From positions 1-64,000 of the forward strand of contig CAVYUC010000026.1 of assembly GCA_963771595.1 (NCBI GenBank): a DNA stretch of 64,000 bases. The letters run 5' to 3'. Below are positions 33,942 to 44,298 of this stretch, piece by piece. Under the pieces are notes generated by a model. The model saw only the letters and a list, made by a program, of their open reading frames with translations, was not told where the DNA came from and did no database searches. The position numbers and the translations under genes were made by a program. Position 1 is the first letter of the stretch. Every line of letters starts with the position of its first letter. The stretch is from CAVYUC01 sp963771595 (GTDB lineage Bacteria; Bacteroidota; Bacteroidia; Bacteroidales; Prolixibacteraceae).

Positions 33942-35891
33942 TTAGTTATATAATCCTGTTAACTGACTTTTAATTTCCTTTATAATAAATTCAGCAAATT
34001 CACTCATTTTCATTTCTCCTTTATCTCCTTCACCCTGGCGCCTTACCGAAATTGTTTCTGCTTCGGCTTCTTTTTCTCCAACTATCAGCAAATAAGGTAT
34101 CCGTTTCAGTTCGTTGTCGCGTATCTTTCTACCAATCTTTTCGTTACGATCGTCAACGACGGTGCGAATATCGGAAATATTTAGAAAATCTGAAACTTTT
34201 TTCGCATAATCATTATACTTTTCACTGATTGGTAAAACAACGGCCTGATCGGGTGCCAGCCACAACGGGAATTTTCCGGCAGTGTGTTCAATTAATACTG
34301 CCACAAAACGTTCCATCGATCCGAATGGGGCACGGTGAATCATTACCGGCCGGTGACGGTTATCGTCGGCGCCAATGTACTCCAGGTTAAAACGCTCGGG
34401 CAGGTTGTAATCTACCTGAATAGTTCCCAACTGCCAGCTTCGTCCCAGTGCATCTTTCACCATAAAATCGAGTTTTGGCCCGTAAAAAGCCGCTTCTCCC
34501 AACTCGGTAATTGTATTTAATCCTTTTTCTTCACAAGCTTCAACAATTGCTTTTTCTGCTTTGTCCCAATTCTCTGCACTGCCAATATATTTCTCGTGAT
34601 TTTCGGGATCGCGCAACGAAATCTGGGTTACATAATCATCAAATTCAAGGGCTTTGAAAATGATAAATACGATGTCAATCACTTTTTTAAATTCTTCTTT
34701 CAGCTGATCGGGACGGCAAAAAATATGCGCATCGTCCTGTGTAAAGCTTCTTACTCTTGTTAAACCATGCAATTCTCCACTTTGTTCATAGCGGTAAACG
34801 GTTCCAAATTCAGCCAATCGCAAAGGCAAATCCTTGTATGACTTTGGCCGCATTTTGTAAATTTCACAGTGGTGCGGGCAATTCATGGGTTTCAGCATGT
34901 ACTCCTCACCTTCGGCAGGCGTTGAAATGGGCTGAAATGAATCCTTACCGTATTTTTCGTAATGACCTGATGTTTTGTACAAATTTACATCACCAATGTG
35001 CGGGGTCATTACCTGCACGTATCCATATTTTTTCTGAACTTTCTTTAGAAAATCTTCGAGCTGCATTCTCAATTGGGTTCCTTTTGGTAACCACAAAGGC
35101 AAACCCTGCCCCACTGCTTCCGAAAATCCAAACAGTTCCATCTCTTTCCCGATTTTGCGGTGGTCGCGTTTTTTAGCTTCCTCCAGCATCACCAGATATT
35201 CATCGAGCATTTTTTGTTTCGGGAATGTAACACCGTAAACACGTGTCAGCATTTTGTTGTGCTCGTCGCCCCTCCAGTAAGCACCTGCAATTGAAGTTAA
35301 TTTAATTGCCTTAATAAATTCGGTATTGGGCAAATGCGGCCCGCGGCATAAATCAGTAAAATTCCCCTGATTATAAAGTGTAATTGTCCCGTCTTCCAGT
35401 TCGCTGATAAGTTCCAGTTTCAGCTCATCGCCTTTTTCTGAAAACATTTTCAACGCATCTTCTTTAGAAATTTCGCTTCTTACAATATCGTTTTTTTGAC
35501 GAGCCAACTCCAGCATCTTTTTTTCAATTTTCTGCAAATCATTCTCTGTCAGTTGTTTTCCGTCAGGAAGTTCAATATCATAATAGAAGCCGGTATCAAC
35601 GGTAGGTCCAATTCCAAACTTAGTGCCCGGATATAACTGCTCAATTGCTTCGGCCATTAAATGAGCCGATGAATGCCAGAATGTTTCCTTTCCTTCCCTG
35701 TCATCCCATGTATTCAGTTTGATGCTGGCATCATTGTCAATCTTGCGCGATAAATCCCAAACATTACCATTTACGGAAACCGATAAAACATCTTTGGCAA
35801 GGCGGTTCGATATTGAACGTGCAATTTCGTAACCGCTGACAGGTTCCTCAAATTCTCTCACACTTTTATCTGGAAGCGTTATTTTAACCAT
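33942..35891 (-). CDS. thrS: Threonyl-tRNA synthetase
   Basis: A 649-residue class II synthetase. In order: TGS domain (1-62), the editing domain with the HWSSAHLMAEA segment (HxxxH, about 72-82) and the CRGPHL motif, and the catalytic core with motif 2 VYRYEQSGELHGLTRVRSFTQDDAH (in part) and motif 3 IHRAPFGSMERF; zinc ligands are in KPMNCPHHCEIY. The anticodon-binding domain closes the protein. It charges tRNA-Thr and removes mischarged serine. First gene of the operon with infC 19 nt downstream. Confidence 0.98.
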   Translation of the reverse strand: MVKITLPDKSVREFEEPVSGYEIARSISNRLAKDVLSVSVNGNVWDLSRKIDNDASIKLNTWDDREGKETFWHSSAHLMAEAIEQLYPGTKFGIGPTVDTGFYYDIELPDGKQLTENDLQKIEKKMLELARQKNDIVRSEISKEDALKMFSEKGDELKLELISELEDGTITLYNQGNFTDLCRGPHLPNTEFIKAIKLTSIAGAYWRGDEHNKMLTRVYGVTFPKQKMLDEYLVMLEEAKKRDHRKIGKEMELFGFSEAVGQGLPLWLPKGTQLRMQLEDFLKKVQKKYGYVQVMTPHIGDVNLYKTSGHYEKYGKDSFQPISTPAEGEEYMLKPMNCPHHCEIYKMRPKSYKDLPLRLAEFGTVYRYEQSGELHGLTRVRSFTQDDAHIFCRPDQLKEEFKKVIDIVFIIFKALEFDDYVTQISLRDPENHEKYIGSAENWDKAEKAIVEACEEKGLNTITELGEAAFYGPKLDFMVKDALGRSWQLGTIQVDYNLPERFNLEYIGADDNRHRPVMIHRAPFGSMERFVAVLIEHTAGKFPLWLAPDQAVVLPISEKYNDYAKKVSDFLNISDIRTVVDDRNEKIGRKIRDNELKRIPYLLIVGEKEAEAETISVRRQGEGDKGEMKMSEFAEFIIKEIKSQLTGLYN

Positions 35892-35923
35892 ACTTTTATA
35901 TCCGTTAATTTTCTAAAAGATTG

Positions 35924-35931
35924 CAAAGATA
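35924..35931 (-). promoter_or_regulatory. Promoter -7 element of the thrS operon
   Basis: TATCTTTG on the - strand matches TAnnTTTG and lies about 33 nt before the thrS ATG. No good TTG box was seen at the standard distance. Confidence 0.5.
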
Positions 35932-36102
35932 AACAATCCTTTAAAAAATGCACATGTCCGGTTATTCATCTGGCTTTATTTTTAGCTTTTTAAGAAAATC
36001 AACTTCTTTTTAAGATTAAATGTTAAATCCTGATATTTCAATTTTTACCTTGTGCAACAATTTTTACTTTTGTTTTCTTGTTTTAAATAAAAATATATTC
36101 AA

Positions 36103-38301
36103 ATGAAACAACTGGGTCTTCTGTTTTTAACAGCAATTTTTGCATTATCAATACATGCACAACAAAATAAAAAAATAACTCTTGAGGATTTATTTATCAA
36201 TGGGACATTCAGGGAACAAACCGTAAGAGGACTGCGTTCGATGAATGACGGAGATTTTTATACAACATTGGAAAACCGGACAAAGATTATAAAAAACAGT
36301 TATAAGACCGGGGAACAGGTAAGTGTAATTTTTGATATTACCTCCATTCCGGATGCTCCAATTTCTTCATTTCTGAGCTATGAATTCAGCAAAGACGAAA
36401 CCAAAATTTTGCTTGTTACTGATATTAAGCACATTTACCGGCATTCGTTTACGGCACAATATTATGTTTGGAATTCGGTAACCGAAGAACTGAGCCCGCT
36501 TTCGGAAAAAGGAGCACAGCAATTGGCAACTTTTTCTCCCGATGGCGACCGTGTTGCATTTGTACGTGACAGAAACGTATTTATTAAGAACCTGAAATTT
36601 GGCAGCGAAAGTCAGATTACTTTCGACGGAGAAGAAAATAAAATCAGCAATGGTGCGCCTGACTGGGTATATGAAGAAGAATTTGGATTTAACAAAGCTT
36701 TTGCCTGGTCACCGGACAGCAAATTTCTTGCGTATATGCGTTTCGATGAAACCCAGGTTCCAATGTTCAATATGGTAACCTATTCAGGTGAATTTCCCAC
36801 ATTTGAAGAAAACAAATTATATCCTGCTGTACAATCATTTAAATATCCAAAAGCCGGAGAAACAAATTCCAATGTTTCGGTTTTGTCCTATGAAATACGT
36901 TCAAGAGTAAGCATTCCACTCGATTTAGGACAGGACACCAATATTTATATCCCACGAATTAACTGGACTCCTGATGCCAATAATTTGGTAGTTATGCGCA
37001 TGAACCGCCGCCAAAACCAGATCGATATTTTATATGCAAATCCGTATACCGGCGATACGCGACCGGTAATGACTGAAAAAGAAGATAAATATATAAGTGA
37101 GGATTTTCTGGATGCTTTTACTTTTCTCGATGATGGAAAGTTTATTGTAAAAAGTGAACGGGACGGCTGGTCGCATTTGTATTTATATGATCAGCAAGGT
37201 TTTGAAATTGCACAACTCACCAAAGGAAATTTCGATGTAACTGATTTTTACGGCTATGATGATTCCAAAAAGCTGTTTTATTACCAGGCCGCAAAAGAAT
37301 CTCCGCTTGGCCGCGAAGTTTATTACACCAGTCAGGATGGAAAAAAACAGGGAAAATTGTCGCAAAAAGAGGGTACCAACAAAGCTGTTTTCAGCAACGA
37401 TTACAAATACTATATCAATTACTTCAGCGACAGCAAAACTCCGTTGCTGGTTACGTTGTACGACAACAAAAAAGACCAGCAAATTCGCGTTTTGCAGGAT
37501 AATACCATCCTGAAAAATACCCTTCAGGAATATAATGTTCCGCAAAAGGAGTTTTTCAGTTTTACCACTTCCGAAAATGTTACATTAAACGGATTCATGA
37601 TAAAACCCAACAATTTCGATGCAACAAAAAAATACCCGGTTTTTGTGACGCAGTACAGCGGGCCAAATTCCCAGGAAGTAAAAAAAGAATGGGAAAAGGT
37701 TGGCTGGAATGAATACCTGGCGCAGCAAGGTTTTGTCGTGGTAAGCGTCGATCCGCGGGGAACTGGTGCGCGCGGTGAGGAATTCCGGAAAGTTACCTAC
37801 ATGCAGCTTGGAAAATACGAATCGGACGATATGGTTGAAACTGCAAAATACCTGGGTACGCTGCCTTTTGTTGACAAAAACAATATTGGAATTTTTGGTT
37901 GGAGCTACGGTGGTTTCATGGTTTGCCTTACGCTCGAAAAAGCAAACGGCCTTTACAAATCAGGAATTGCAGTGGCACCGGTTACCAACTGGCGGTTTTA
38001 TGATACCATTTACACGGAGCGTTATATGCGTACTCCGCGTGAAAACCCGGATGGTTATGATGATAATTCACCACTTTTCCATGCGGCTGATTTATCGGGC
38101 GATTTACTCATAATTCATGGTTCGGCCGACGATAATGTGCATGCCCAAAATACTTATGAATTTACAGAAAAACTGGTGCAGGTAGGAAAGCAGTTCGACA
38201 TGGCCATTTATACTAACCGCGCCCACGGAATTTCGGGCGGAAACACCACCATGCACCTGTACAATAAAATGCTCCGCTTTTTGGAAGAAGAACTAAAATA
38301 A
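36103..38301 (+). CDS. Dipeptidyl peptidase IV (S9 family)
   Basis: A 732-residue exported serine peptidase with a signal peptide (cleavage after IHAQ, about 20). The N-terminal beta-propeller contains PDWVYEEEFGF, whose paired glutamates bind the substrate's free N-terminus in DPP4 enzymes. The C-terminal hydrolase has nucleophile GWSYGG (S601), acid in GSADDN (D676) and base in RAHGIS (H708). It removes X-Pro or X-Ala dipeptides in the periplasm. A TACTTTTG -7-like element lies at 36065-36072. Confidence 0.93.
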   Translation: MKQLGLLFLTAIFALSIHAQQNKKITLEDLFINGTFREQTVRGLRSMNDGDFYTTLENRTKIIKNSYKTGEQVSVIFDITSIPDAPISSFLSYEFSKDETKILLVTDIKHIYRHSFTAQYYVWNSVTEELSPLSEKGAQQLATFSPDGDRVAFVRDRNVFIKNLKFGSESQITFDGEENKISNGAPDWVYEEEFGFNKAFAWSPDSKFLAYMRFDETQVPMFNMVTYSGEFPTFEENKLYPAVQSFKYPKAGETNSNVSVLSYEIRSRVSIPLDLGQDTNIYIPRINWTPDANNLVVMRMNRRQNQIDILYANPYTGDTRPVMTEKEDKYISEDFLDAFTFLDDGKFIVKSERDGWSHLYLYDQQGFEIAQLTKGNFDVTDFYGYDDSKKLFYYQAAKESPLGREVYYTSQDGKKQGKLSQKEGTNKAVFSNDYKYYINYFSDSKTPLLVTLYDNKKDQQIRVLQDNTILKNTLQEYNVPQKEFFSFTTSENVTLNGFMIKPNNFDATKKYPVFVTQYSGPNSQEVKKEWEKVGWNEYLAQQGFVVVSVDPRGTGARGEEFRKVTYMQLGKYESDDMVETAKYLGTLPFVDKNNIGIFGWSYGGFMVCLTLEKANGLYKSGIAVAPVTNWRFYDTIYTERYMRTPRENPDGYDDNSPLFHAADLSGDLLIIHGSADDNVHAQNTYEFTEKLVQVGKQFDMAIYTNRAHGISGGNTTMHLYNKMLRFLEEELK

Positions 38302-38329
38302 ATGTACTTTGTTTTATAAACCAGGAATC

Positions 38330-38369
38330 AAAAAGCCTTTGTTCTGCAAATCAAGTCAAGGGCTTTTTT
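38330..38369 (+). terminator. Rho-independent terminator after DPP IV gene
   Basis: AAAAAGCCTTTG pairs with CAAGGGCTTTTT (12 bp, one G-U) around a 15-base loop, ending in a T run. Confidence 0.8.
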
Positions 38370-38389
38370 ATTTGCATTAAAGAAAAAAA

Positions 38390-38971
38390 ATGAAAAGAAT
38401 ATTCGGTTATTTTTTACAGGGTGTTTTACTGGTGGCCCCGGTGGCCATCATTTTTTACATTATCTTTTCGCTGTTTGTGACCATCGACGGCTGGCTGACG
38501 CAAAACATTGAAAGCTGGATTGGCTTTTCGGTGCCAGGCCTGGGAATCCTGTTTCTGTTTATCACACTAACAATGCTCGGCATCATCGGCGAAACCGCAT
38601 TGGTTCTGCCAATTAAAAAAGTAACCGGCAGATTAATTAAACGAATCCCAATTTTAAACCTGCTTTTCACTTCGTTAAACGATTTATTTTCGGCCTTTGT
38701 GGGAAAAGAAAAAAAATTCAACGCCCCGGTGAAAGTTTTGTTTAACAAAGAAAACAACCTTTGGAAAATGGGATTTGTTACAAAAGAAACATTAAAAGAA
38801 ATTGGAAACAGAGAATTGGCAGCGGTTTATTTTCCACATTCCTACAATTTTTCCGGAGAGTTGTATCTGATTCCAAATGAACGGATTGAACCGGTAAATT
38901 TATCGCCGGCAGAAGTGATGAAATTTATTGTTTCTGGTGGTGTTACACGTTTTGAAGCCCCTGTTTTATGA
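38390..38971 (+). CDS. DUF502 family membrane protein
   Basis: A 193-residue protein with two N-terminal transmembrane helices (about 5-31 and 46-70) and the DUF502 core: PGLGILFLFITLTMLGIIG, PILNLLFTSLNDLFSAFVG-like sequence and FPHSYNFSGELYLIPNERIEPVN (in pieces). The family is widespread and uncharacterised. Its last codon overlaps the ATG of the TerC gene by 4 nt, so the two are translated from one message. Confidence 0.88.
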   Translation: MKRIFGYFLQGVLLVAPVAIIFYIIFSLFVTIDGWLTQNIESWIGFSVPGLGILFLFITLTMLGIIGETALVLPIKKVTGRLIKRIPILNLLFTSLNDLFSAFVGKEKKFNAPVKVLFNKENNLWKMGFVTKETLKEIGNRELAAVYFPHSYNFSGELYLIPNERIEPVNLSPAEVMKFIVSGGVTRFEAPVL

Positions 38972-40017
38972 GTGCAGAAATTATTTCGATAATCGTTTTT
39001 CTCGTTTTTGTAATTGCCCTTTTGCTGGTCGACTTATTGCTTATCGGCCGCACGGTTCATGTAATTTCAATGAAGGAAGCCACCATCTGGAGTATTTTCT
39101 GGATTTCAATCGGAATGGCATTCTATTTTGTAATCCTCTATTTCAGTCATTTGCTTCATGGTATCGAAACAAAAGAGGAATTACTGGAAATAGCAAATAA
39201 ATATAATCCTTATCTGAAATTTCAATCATCCACATTTTCCGAAATGCTGCACGAATACCGAAAATCGCAGGCTATCAATTACATTTCCGGTTATTTCATT
39301 GAAAAAACACTTTCCATCGACAACATTTTTGTGATGTTAATGATTCTGCAAAGTTTCTCGGTGCCTGAAAAAGATTACAAAAAAGTATTGTTCTGGGGAA
39401 TTCTGGGCGCCATTGTTATGCGGTTCGCTTTCATTTTTGCGGGGGTTGCGCTTATCCGTCAGTTCGAATGGATTCTCTACATTTTTGGGGCGTTTTTGTT
39501 GTACCAGGGAATAAAAATAATGGTGAAAAAAGACGACGATGGAAAGGATCCCAAAGATTCGCCAATTTTCAAATTCGTCAGCAAACATCTTCGTGTTCAC
39601 CAGGATTATACCAAAGACAGGTTTTGGTTCCGCGACAACGGCAAACTTTTTTTTACGCCGCTTTTCCTGGTCTTGGTGATGATTGAATTCTCCGATGTTG
39701 TTTTTGCATTCGATTCCATTCCGGCCATTTTCTCTGTTTCACGCGATCCGTTTATTGTCTTCTTTTCGAATGTATTTGCAATTTTGGGACTCCGTTCCCT
39801 GTTTTTTCTGGTTGCCAATATGGTAAACAAATTCCGCTTTTTAAAACCCGGAATAGGTATATTACTGATATTTGTAGGAATAAAACTTGTTTTGCATGAT
39901 AGATTAAAATCATGGGGTTTTCAACCTGAATATTCATTATATTTTATTGGTTTTGTGCTAATTTCAAGTATAATACTTTCACTGATTTTTCCCAAAAAAG
40001 AGGAAGCTGAAAAATAA
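38968..40017 (+). CDS. TerC/Alx family membrane protein
   Basis: A 349-residue protein with about eight to nine transmembrane helices and TerC signatures: EKTLSIDNIFVMLMI (about 111-125), FGAFLLYQGIKIM, and IEFSDVVFAFDSIPAIFSVSRDPF (in part), with acidic residues inside helices (D and E in SIDN and EFSDV). The family includes Alx-type Mn2+ exporters and tellurium-resistance proteins. Manganese export is the most likely role by family. It overlaps the DUF502 stop by 4 nt. Confidence 0.92.
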   Translation: MSAEIISIIVFLVFVIALLLVDLLLIGRTVHVISMKEATIWSIFWISIGMAFYFVILYFSHLLHGIETKEELLEIANKYNPYLKFQSSTFSEMLHEYRKSQAINYISGYFIEKTLSIDNIFVMLMILQSFSVPEKDYKKVLFWGILGAIVMRFAFIFAGVALIRQFEWILYIFGAFLLYQGIKIMVKKDDDGKDPKDSPIFKFVSKHLRVHQDYTKDRFWFRDNGKLFFTPLFLVLVMIEFSDVVFAFDSIPAIFSVSRDPFIVFFSNVFAILGLRSLFFLVANMVNKFRFLKPGIGILLIFVGIKLVLHDRLKSWGFQPEYSLYFIGFVLISSIILSLIFPKKEEAEK

Positions 40018-40066
40018 ATGCCACAGAATTCCGGAATTGGAGCCTCCGGGTAAATCAAAAATTAGT

Positions 40067-40738
40067 ATGAATTTAAAAGAAGAAAATCAGCCGGATATTA
40101 CAAAATTTGATGCAGTAATATTTGACATGGACGGGGTACTTGTAAATTCTGAACCTTTTTATGTAAAAGTGGAACAGGAAAATTTTAAAAAACTTGGATT
40201 AAATATCACTCATGAAGAACATGTTACCTACCAGGGAACTGCTACCGATTTAATGTGGAAAATGGTAATCGAAAAACATGACCTTACCCAAACTGTGGAA
40301 GAATTGGTCGAAATGAGCAATTCAGTGGTAACCCCTTATTTTCAATCATTAAAAAAAATTGAACCAATGCCCGGAGTGTTCGATTTAATTTGTTTTCTGC
40401 ACGAAAAAAATATTCCAATGGGTTTAGCATCATCTTCCTATCGGGATGTAATTGAAATAATCCTGCAAAAAACCGGGTTAAAAATGTATTTTAAGGTGGT
40501 GGTTGATAGCAAGATGGCCGGAGCCAGCAAACCGAAACCTGATATATTTTTGCTTGCTGCAAAAAAGCTGGGTATGAAACCCGAAAATTGTATGGTTATT
40601 GAAGATTCAACCAACGGAATAAAAGCTGCAAAAAAAGCCGGAATGTGTTGCGTTGCATTTGCCGGGCCAGGGTCCGAATTTCAAAATCAAAGTGAAGCGG
40701 ACATAATTATTAAAAATTTCCAGGAACTGATGAGTTGA
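40067..40738 (+). CDS. HAD family phosphatase (beta-phosphoglucomutase-like)
   Basis: A 223-residue HAD hydrolase. Motif I FDMDGVLVNSEP has the nucleophilic and acid/base aspartates; motif II is LASSSYRDV; the lysine of motif III is in GASKPKPDIFL; motif IV is VIEDSTNGIKAAKKAGM. The four-helix cap is of the beta-phosphoglucomutase/2-deoxyglucose-6-phosphatase subgroup. It probably dephosphorylates or isomerises a sugar phosphate. ATG 40067 is preferred to the TTG at 40037, which gives a leader unlike the family. Confidence 0.9.
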   Translation: MNLKEENQPDITKFDAVIFDMDGVLVNSEPFYVKVEQENFKKLGLNITHEEHVTYQGTATDLMWKMVIEKHDLTQTVEELVEMSNSVVTPYFQSLKKIEPMPGVFDLICFLHEKNIPMGLASSSYRDVIEIILQKTGLKMYFKVVVDSKMAGASKPKPDIFLLAAKKLGMKPENCMVIEDSTNGIKAAKKAGMCCVAFAGPGSEFQNQSEADIIIKNFQELMS

Positions 40739-40768
40739 ATATATAGTTGATTCACAATTAACTTTCCA

Positions 40769-41272
40769 TCAAAACTTCAGACTCAAAAAATCCCGGGAAT
40801 TAGATTTCTGAATCATATTACTTATCAATTCAGGACTAATTTTACCTTTTACATAAATCAATGCATTATCATCGCCTCCGATTAGAATTACCATATCGCG
40901 AATATTATATTCATCCATTTTACCATAAATTTTGACATTCTGGTTTTCTTCATTAACAACAAGTAATTCCTCATAATCGTGCCCTGCATTTATCTGTGCC
41001 TGAAACTCATAATACAGGTTTATTCTTGCATTTAAATCATCATCTTCAATGCTTAAAACTTTTACTTTGTCGATGCTGCTTATAATTTCCCGTTCATTCT
41101 TTTCCAAATCAGTCATTCGTGCTGCTATATGAATCAGCCAACCCGGAACGGAAACAGAAGTCACTCCCTGCTCGTGTGAATATTTCGCAAAAGCAGCAGA
41201 AACTCCTGGTTCGTAACTGCACGAACTCAAGAAAGTAACTGACAGGACTAATAATAAAAGTAAATTTTTCAT
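40769..41272 (-). CDS. DUF4252 family lipoprotein
   Basis: A 167-residue lipoprotein (LLLLLVLSVTFLSSCSYEP; Cys about 19 from the chosen start). The mature domain matches DUF4252: YSHEQGVTSVSVPGWLI, VKVLSIEDDDLNARINLYYE, and MDEYNIRDMVILIGGDDNALIYVKG (in pieces). Function unknown. The ATG at 41272 starts the signal peptide; a frame extension to 41311 would put 13 residues before it. Confidence 0.85.
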   Translation of the reverse strand: MKNLLLLLVLSVTFLSSCSYEPGVSAAFAKYSHEQGVTSVSVPGWLIHIAARMTDLEKNEREIISSIDKVKVLSIEDDDLNARINLYYEFQAQINAGHDYEELLVVNEENQNVKIYGKMDEYNIRDMVILIGGDDNALIYVKGKISPELISNMIQKSNSRDFLSLKF

Positions 41273-41443
41273 GATGTTAGCTTTAATTTCCGTTAAGACG
41301 TTTAACTTCAAAATTGGTTACCTTAAAATTCTGAAAAGAAGGCCTTATTTGAAATTCTATTCGACAACCCTATCTGTTTTAACGACGAACAATACCAGCA
41401 TTTTCTAATTGGGATTGAACGTAACATGTACTAACTTTACTGA

Positions 41444-42469
41444 ATGAAAGCATGGGTAATTGATAAAATTAGCGATCTGCAAAAAGAAAATAAACCACTG
41501 AAACGGATTGAACTTCCAAATCCCAAACCCAAAGAAGGCGAGCTGTTAATTAAAGTGCATGTTTGCGGCATTTGCCACACCGAGATCGATGAAATTGAAG
41601 GGCGTACTCCCCCACCCGTATTTCCGGTTGTTCCCGGCCACCAAATTGTGGGAACAGTAGAAAAATCTTTAGGAATGCAAAAGGAGATAAAAGTTGGCAA
41701 CCGGGTTGGAGTAGCCTGGATTTATTATGCCTGTGGCGAATGCGAATTCTGTACCACCGGCAGGGAAAACCTGTGCCCCGAATTTTTGGCTACGGGGAGA
41801 GATGTAAACGGCGGCTACGCAGAATACATGGTGGTGCCTGAACGATTTGCCCATAAAATTCCCGGTTTATTTACCGATGAAGAAGCAGCACCCCTGCTTT
41901 GCGCAGGCGCCATTGGATACCGCTCGGTAGCACTTTGCAACACCTCCAACGGCTACCGCCTTGGATTAACCGGTTTTGGCGCATCGGCCCATCTGGTATT
42001 AAAACTAATAAAATACAAATATCCCCAATCCGAAGTATATGTTTTTGCCCGTAATCCAAAAGAGCAGGAATTCGCCCTGAAGCTGGGTGCAAAATGGGCC
42101 GGCGATACTACCGAAAAACCACCTCAATTGCTCGACAGCATCATCGACACAACGCCCGTTTGGAAACCTGTGATTCATGCTCTTGAAGCATTAAAACCAG
42201 GTGGTAGGCTGATAATTAATGCCATCCGTAAAGAAACCAAAGATCTGGATTATCTGCTCAACCTCGATTACTCCAAACATTTATGGATGGAAAAAGAGAT
42301 TAAAAGTGTTGCCAATGTTACCAGTAACGATGTGCGTGAGTTTATACAAATTGCCGCTGAAATGCCGTTCAAACCCGATGTGATTTCCTATCCGTTTGAA
42401 GATGCCAATAAAGCCATTATGGAAATCAAAGCAAGCAAAATCAGAGGCGCCAAAATATTGATGATCTGA
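41444..42469 (+). CDS. Zinc-dependent alcohol dehydrogenase
   Basis: A 341-residue medium-chain dehydrogenase. Catalytic zinc ligands are in CGICHTEID (C about 44) and PVVPGHQIVG (H about 68); the structural zinc cysteines are CGECEFCTTGRENLC. The Rossmann motif is modified to LTGFGASAHLVLKL. Members interconvert alcohols and aldehydes with NAD(P). It stands alone on the + strand, facing the acyl-CoA dehydrogenase gene, with 23 nt between the stops. Confidence 0.9.
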   Translation: MKAWVIDKISDLQKENKPLKRIELPNPKPKEGELLIKVHVCGICHTEIDEIEGRTPPPVFPVVPGHQIVGTVEKSLGMQKEIKVGNRVGVAWIYYACGECEFCTTGRENLCPEFLATGRDVNGGYAEYMVVPERFAHKIPGLFTDEEAAPLLCAGAIGYRSVALCNTSNGYRLGLTGFGASAHLVLKLIKYKYPQSEVYVFARNPKEQEFALKLGAKWAGDTTEKPPQLLDSIIDTTPVWKPVIHALEALKPGGRLIINAIRKETKDLDYLLNLDYSKHLWMEKEIKSVANVTSNDVREFIQIAAEMPFKPDVISYPFEDANKAIMEIKASKIRGAKILMI

Positions 42470-42492
42470 TTTCCCTGATTTTACCTGTTCCT

Positions 42493-44046
42493 TCAGACCC
42501 TGATGGCCTGCACATACTTTATCCACGAACTGTTTTCTTCGTAATCTTCAACAACTTCAATTTTATTGGTGAATGAAAAATTGGCCAGGAGTTTAGTAAT
42601 TTCCTGCTGAAGCATAGTTACCCCACCCTCAATAAGATCATTTCGAAAACCTTTATCCGCCATTTCCAAAACCTGATTGAGCGAAATTACCCGTCCTATA
42701 ACTTTTCCCATTTCTACCAGCTTTCGCTGTGGCATTTGCAAATCAAGGTTAAAATTGGCCAAATTTTTAATATAACCGGCTGCCTGATTCGTAAGATCAA
42801 AACCTTTTAAAAACCGGTACAAATTATTTTCTTTCGCGCGCTTCATCAATTTTATCATCCCTTCAGTAATTTGAGCATATAAAATATCATTCGATCCCTC
42901 AAATATCTGAAAGGGGCGGCTATCGGCTGTACCTCTTCCGGCAATGTGGTTTATTTTATATGCTTTTGCCCCAACAAGCTGAACAACTGATTGTGCAGCT
43001 TCGTGCATATAATCAGTAATCACACTTTTAATCGAATTGGCTTCCAATCCATGAGGGGCCAAATCATTCTCAATCCCGGCCTTTTCGCTGCTGTTGGCAC
43101 ACATGGCCGAACAAACGGTATAAAATGCCTGTAACTTCGACAAACGCTGTTGTACCTGATCATAACCAAACAGGTTTTTCCCGCCCACAAACCGTTGTTT
43201 GCAATGTGCAATTGCTTCATCGAGCATGCGCTGAATAAAACCCATCCCCATTCCCGGAAATTGCATCCGGCTTCTATGCAGCAAATCAAGCATCATTTTA
43301 ACACCGGTTGTATGTGGCTGTAATTTCTGAACGGCCGGAATTTTAACATCAATCCTGTTTCTTCCGTAAGGTATGATGTAAAGCCCCAGGTTATCAAAAA
43401 ATTCCTCAACCACAATTTGCTGACCAGGTGCATTAACGTCGCAAATAAAAAAGTCCAAATCGCGCTGTAAATTTCCTGAAGGTGTTTGCTGTCTGGCTGT
43501 AAGGAGCCAAAATTCGGCCCAACCAGTTAAACCCGCCCAGTGTTTTTGTCCTTTTATATGGTACTGCCCGTTTTTTTCGACAAATGAGGTTTGCATATTC
43601 AGGGCATCGCTTCCAAAATCTGGTTCAGTTATCATTAATCCACCCATATTTTGTTCTTCCATGAACCGTTTAAAAACAGAAGCTTTAACTTCCTCCTTTC
43701 CATATTTGCTAACAGGCTGCAGAAACAGAGCTGAATTTATGCCGAAAGTTAAGGAAAGTGCCAGTGACTCGTAAGATGCAGCAGACAACATTGCCAGATT
43801 TTCATGAATCAACCCGCCGCGGCCTCCATACTCCCTGGGAACCCCGACAGATAATGGATTAATTGCCATTATTTCGCGCAAAGCAAATGGTGGTAAACCA
43901 CGTTTCAAGCTCATTTTATCAATGTTTCCCCTGTGGTGAAAAACATTTTTCATCTTTGCTTTTAATTCAGTCAGAAATTCGGAAATTGTGGGTAATTCAG
44001 ATTCCCTGATTGATTTATCAGCGATTAAACCTTGTTCATAAGTCAT
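42493..44046 (-). CDS. Acyl-CoA dehydrogenase family protein
   Basis: A 517-residue flavoprotein of the acyl-CoA dehydrogenase superfamily. N-terminal helical domain, a middle beta domain with LMITEPDFGSDALNMQT (FAD/substrate binding) and KHWAGLTGWAEFWLL, and a C-terminal helical domain with FQIFEGSNDILYAQI, the region that carries the FAD-contact and, in many members, the catalytic Glu. The N-terminal extension of about 100 residues and unusual length suggest a divergent subfamily, so the substrate may not be a classical acyl-CoA. Confidence 0.88.
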   Translation of the reverse strand: MTYEQGLIADKSIRESELPTISEFLTELKAKMKNVFHHRGNIDKMSLKRGLPPFALREIMAINPLSVGVPREYGGRGGLIHENLAMLSAASYESLALSLTFGINSALFLQPVSKYGKEEVKASVFKRFMEEQNMGGLMITEPDFGSDALNMQTSFVEKNGQYHIKGQKHWAGLTGWAEFWLLTARQQTPSGNLQRDLDFFICDVNAPGQQIVVEEFFDNLGLYIIPYGRNRIDVKIPAVQKLQPHTTGVKMMLDLLHRSRMQFPGMGMGFIQRMLDEAIAHCKQRFVGGKNLFGYDQVQQRLSKLQAFYTVCSAMCANSSEKAGIENDLAPHGLEANSIKSVITDYMHEAAQSVVQLVGAKAYKINHIAGRGTADSRPFQIFEGSNDILYAQITEGMIKLMKRAKENNLYRFLKGFDLTNQAAGYIKNLANFNLDLQMPQRKLVEMGKVIGRVISLNQVLEMADKGFRNDLIEGGVTMLQQEITKLLANFSFTNKIEVVEDYEENSSWIKYVQAIRV

Positions 44047-44298
44047 ATTTAATCAATGTTAAATTTGTAAAGAAGGTGCTTATTGCATCCGTTTAGATTT
44101 TTGTTGTACTAAAATTTAACACCATTTTGTCCGGAATGTTTGAAATGGGTATCAGGATTTTCTATTTTTCACTTTTGAACCTCGCTGTAATACTGTTAAT
44201 TATTAACAGGAAAATGAAAGAATTGCGGAGAATTATTTAAAAAATTGGAATACAGAATCAATTATTTACAACCTCAAAACCTTGTGAATTTAAAAAAA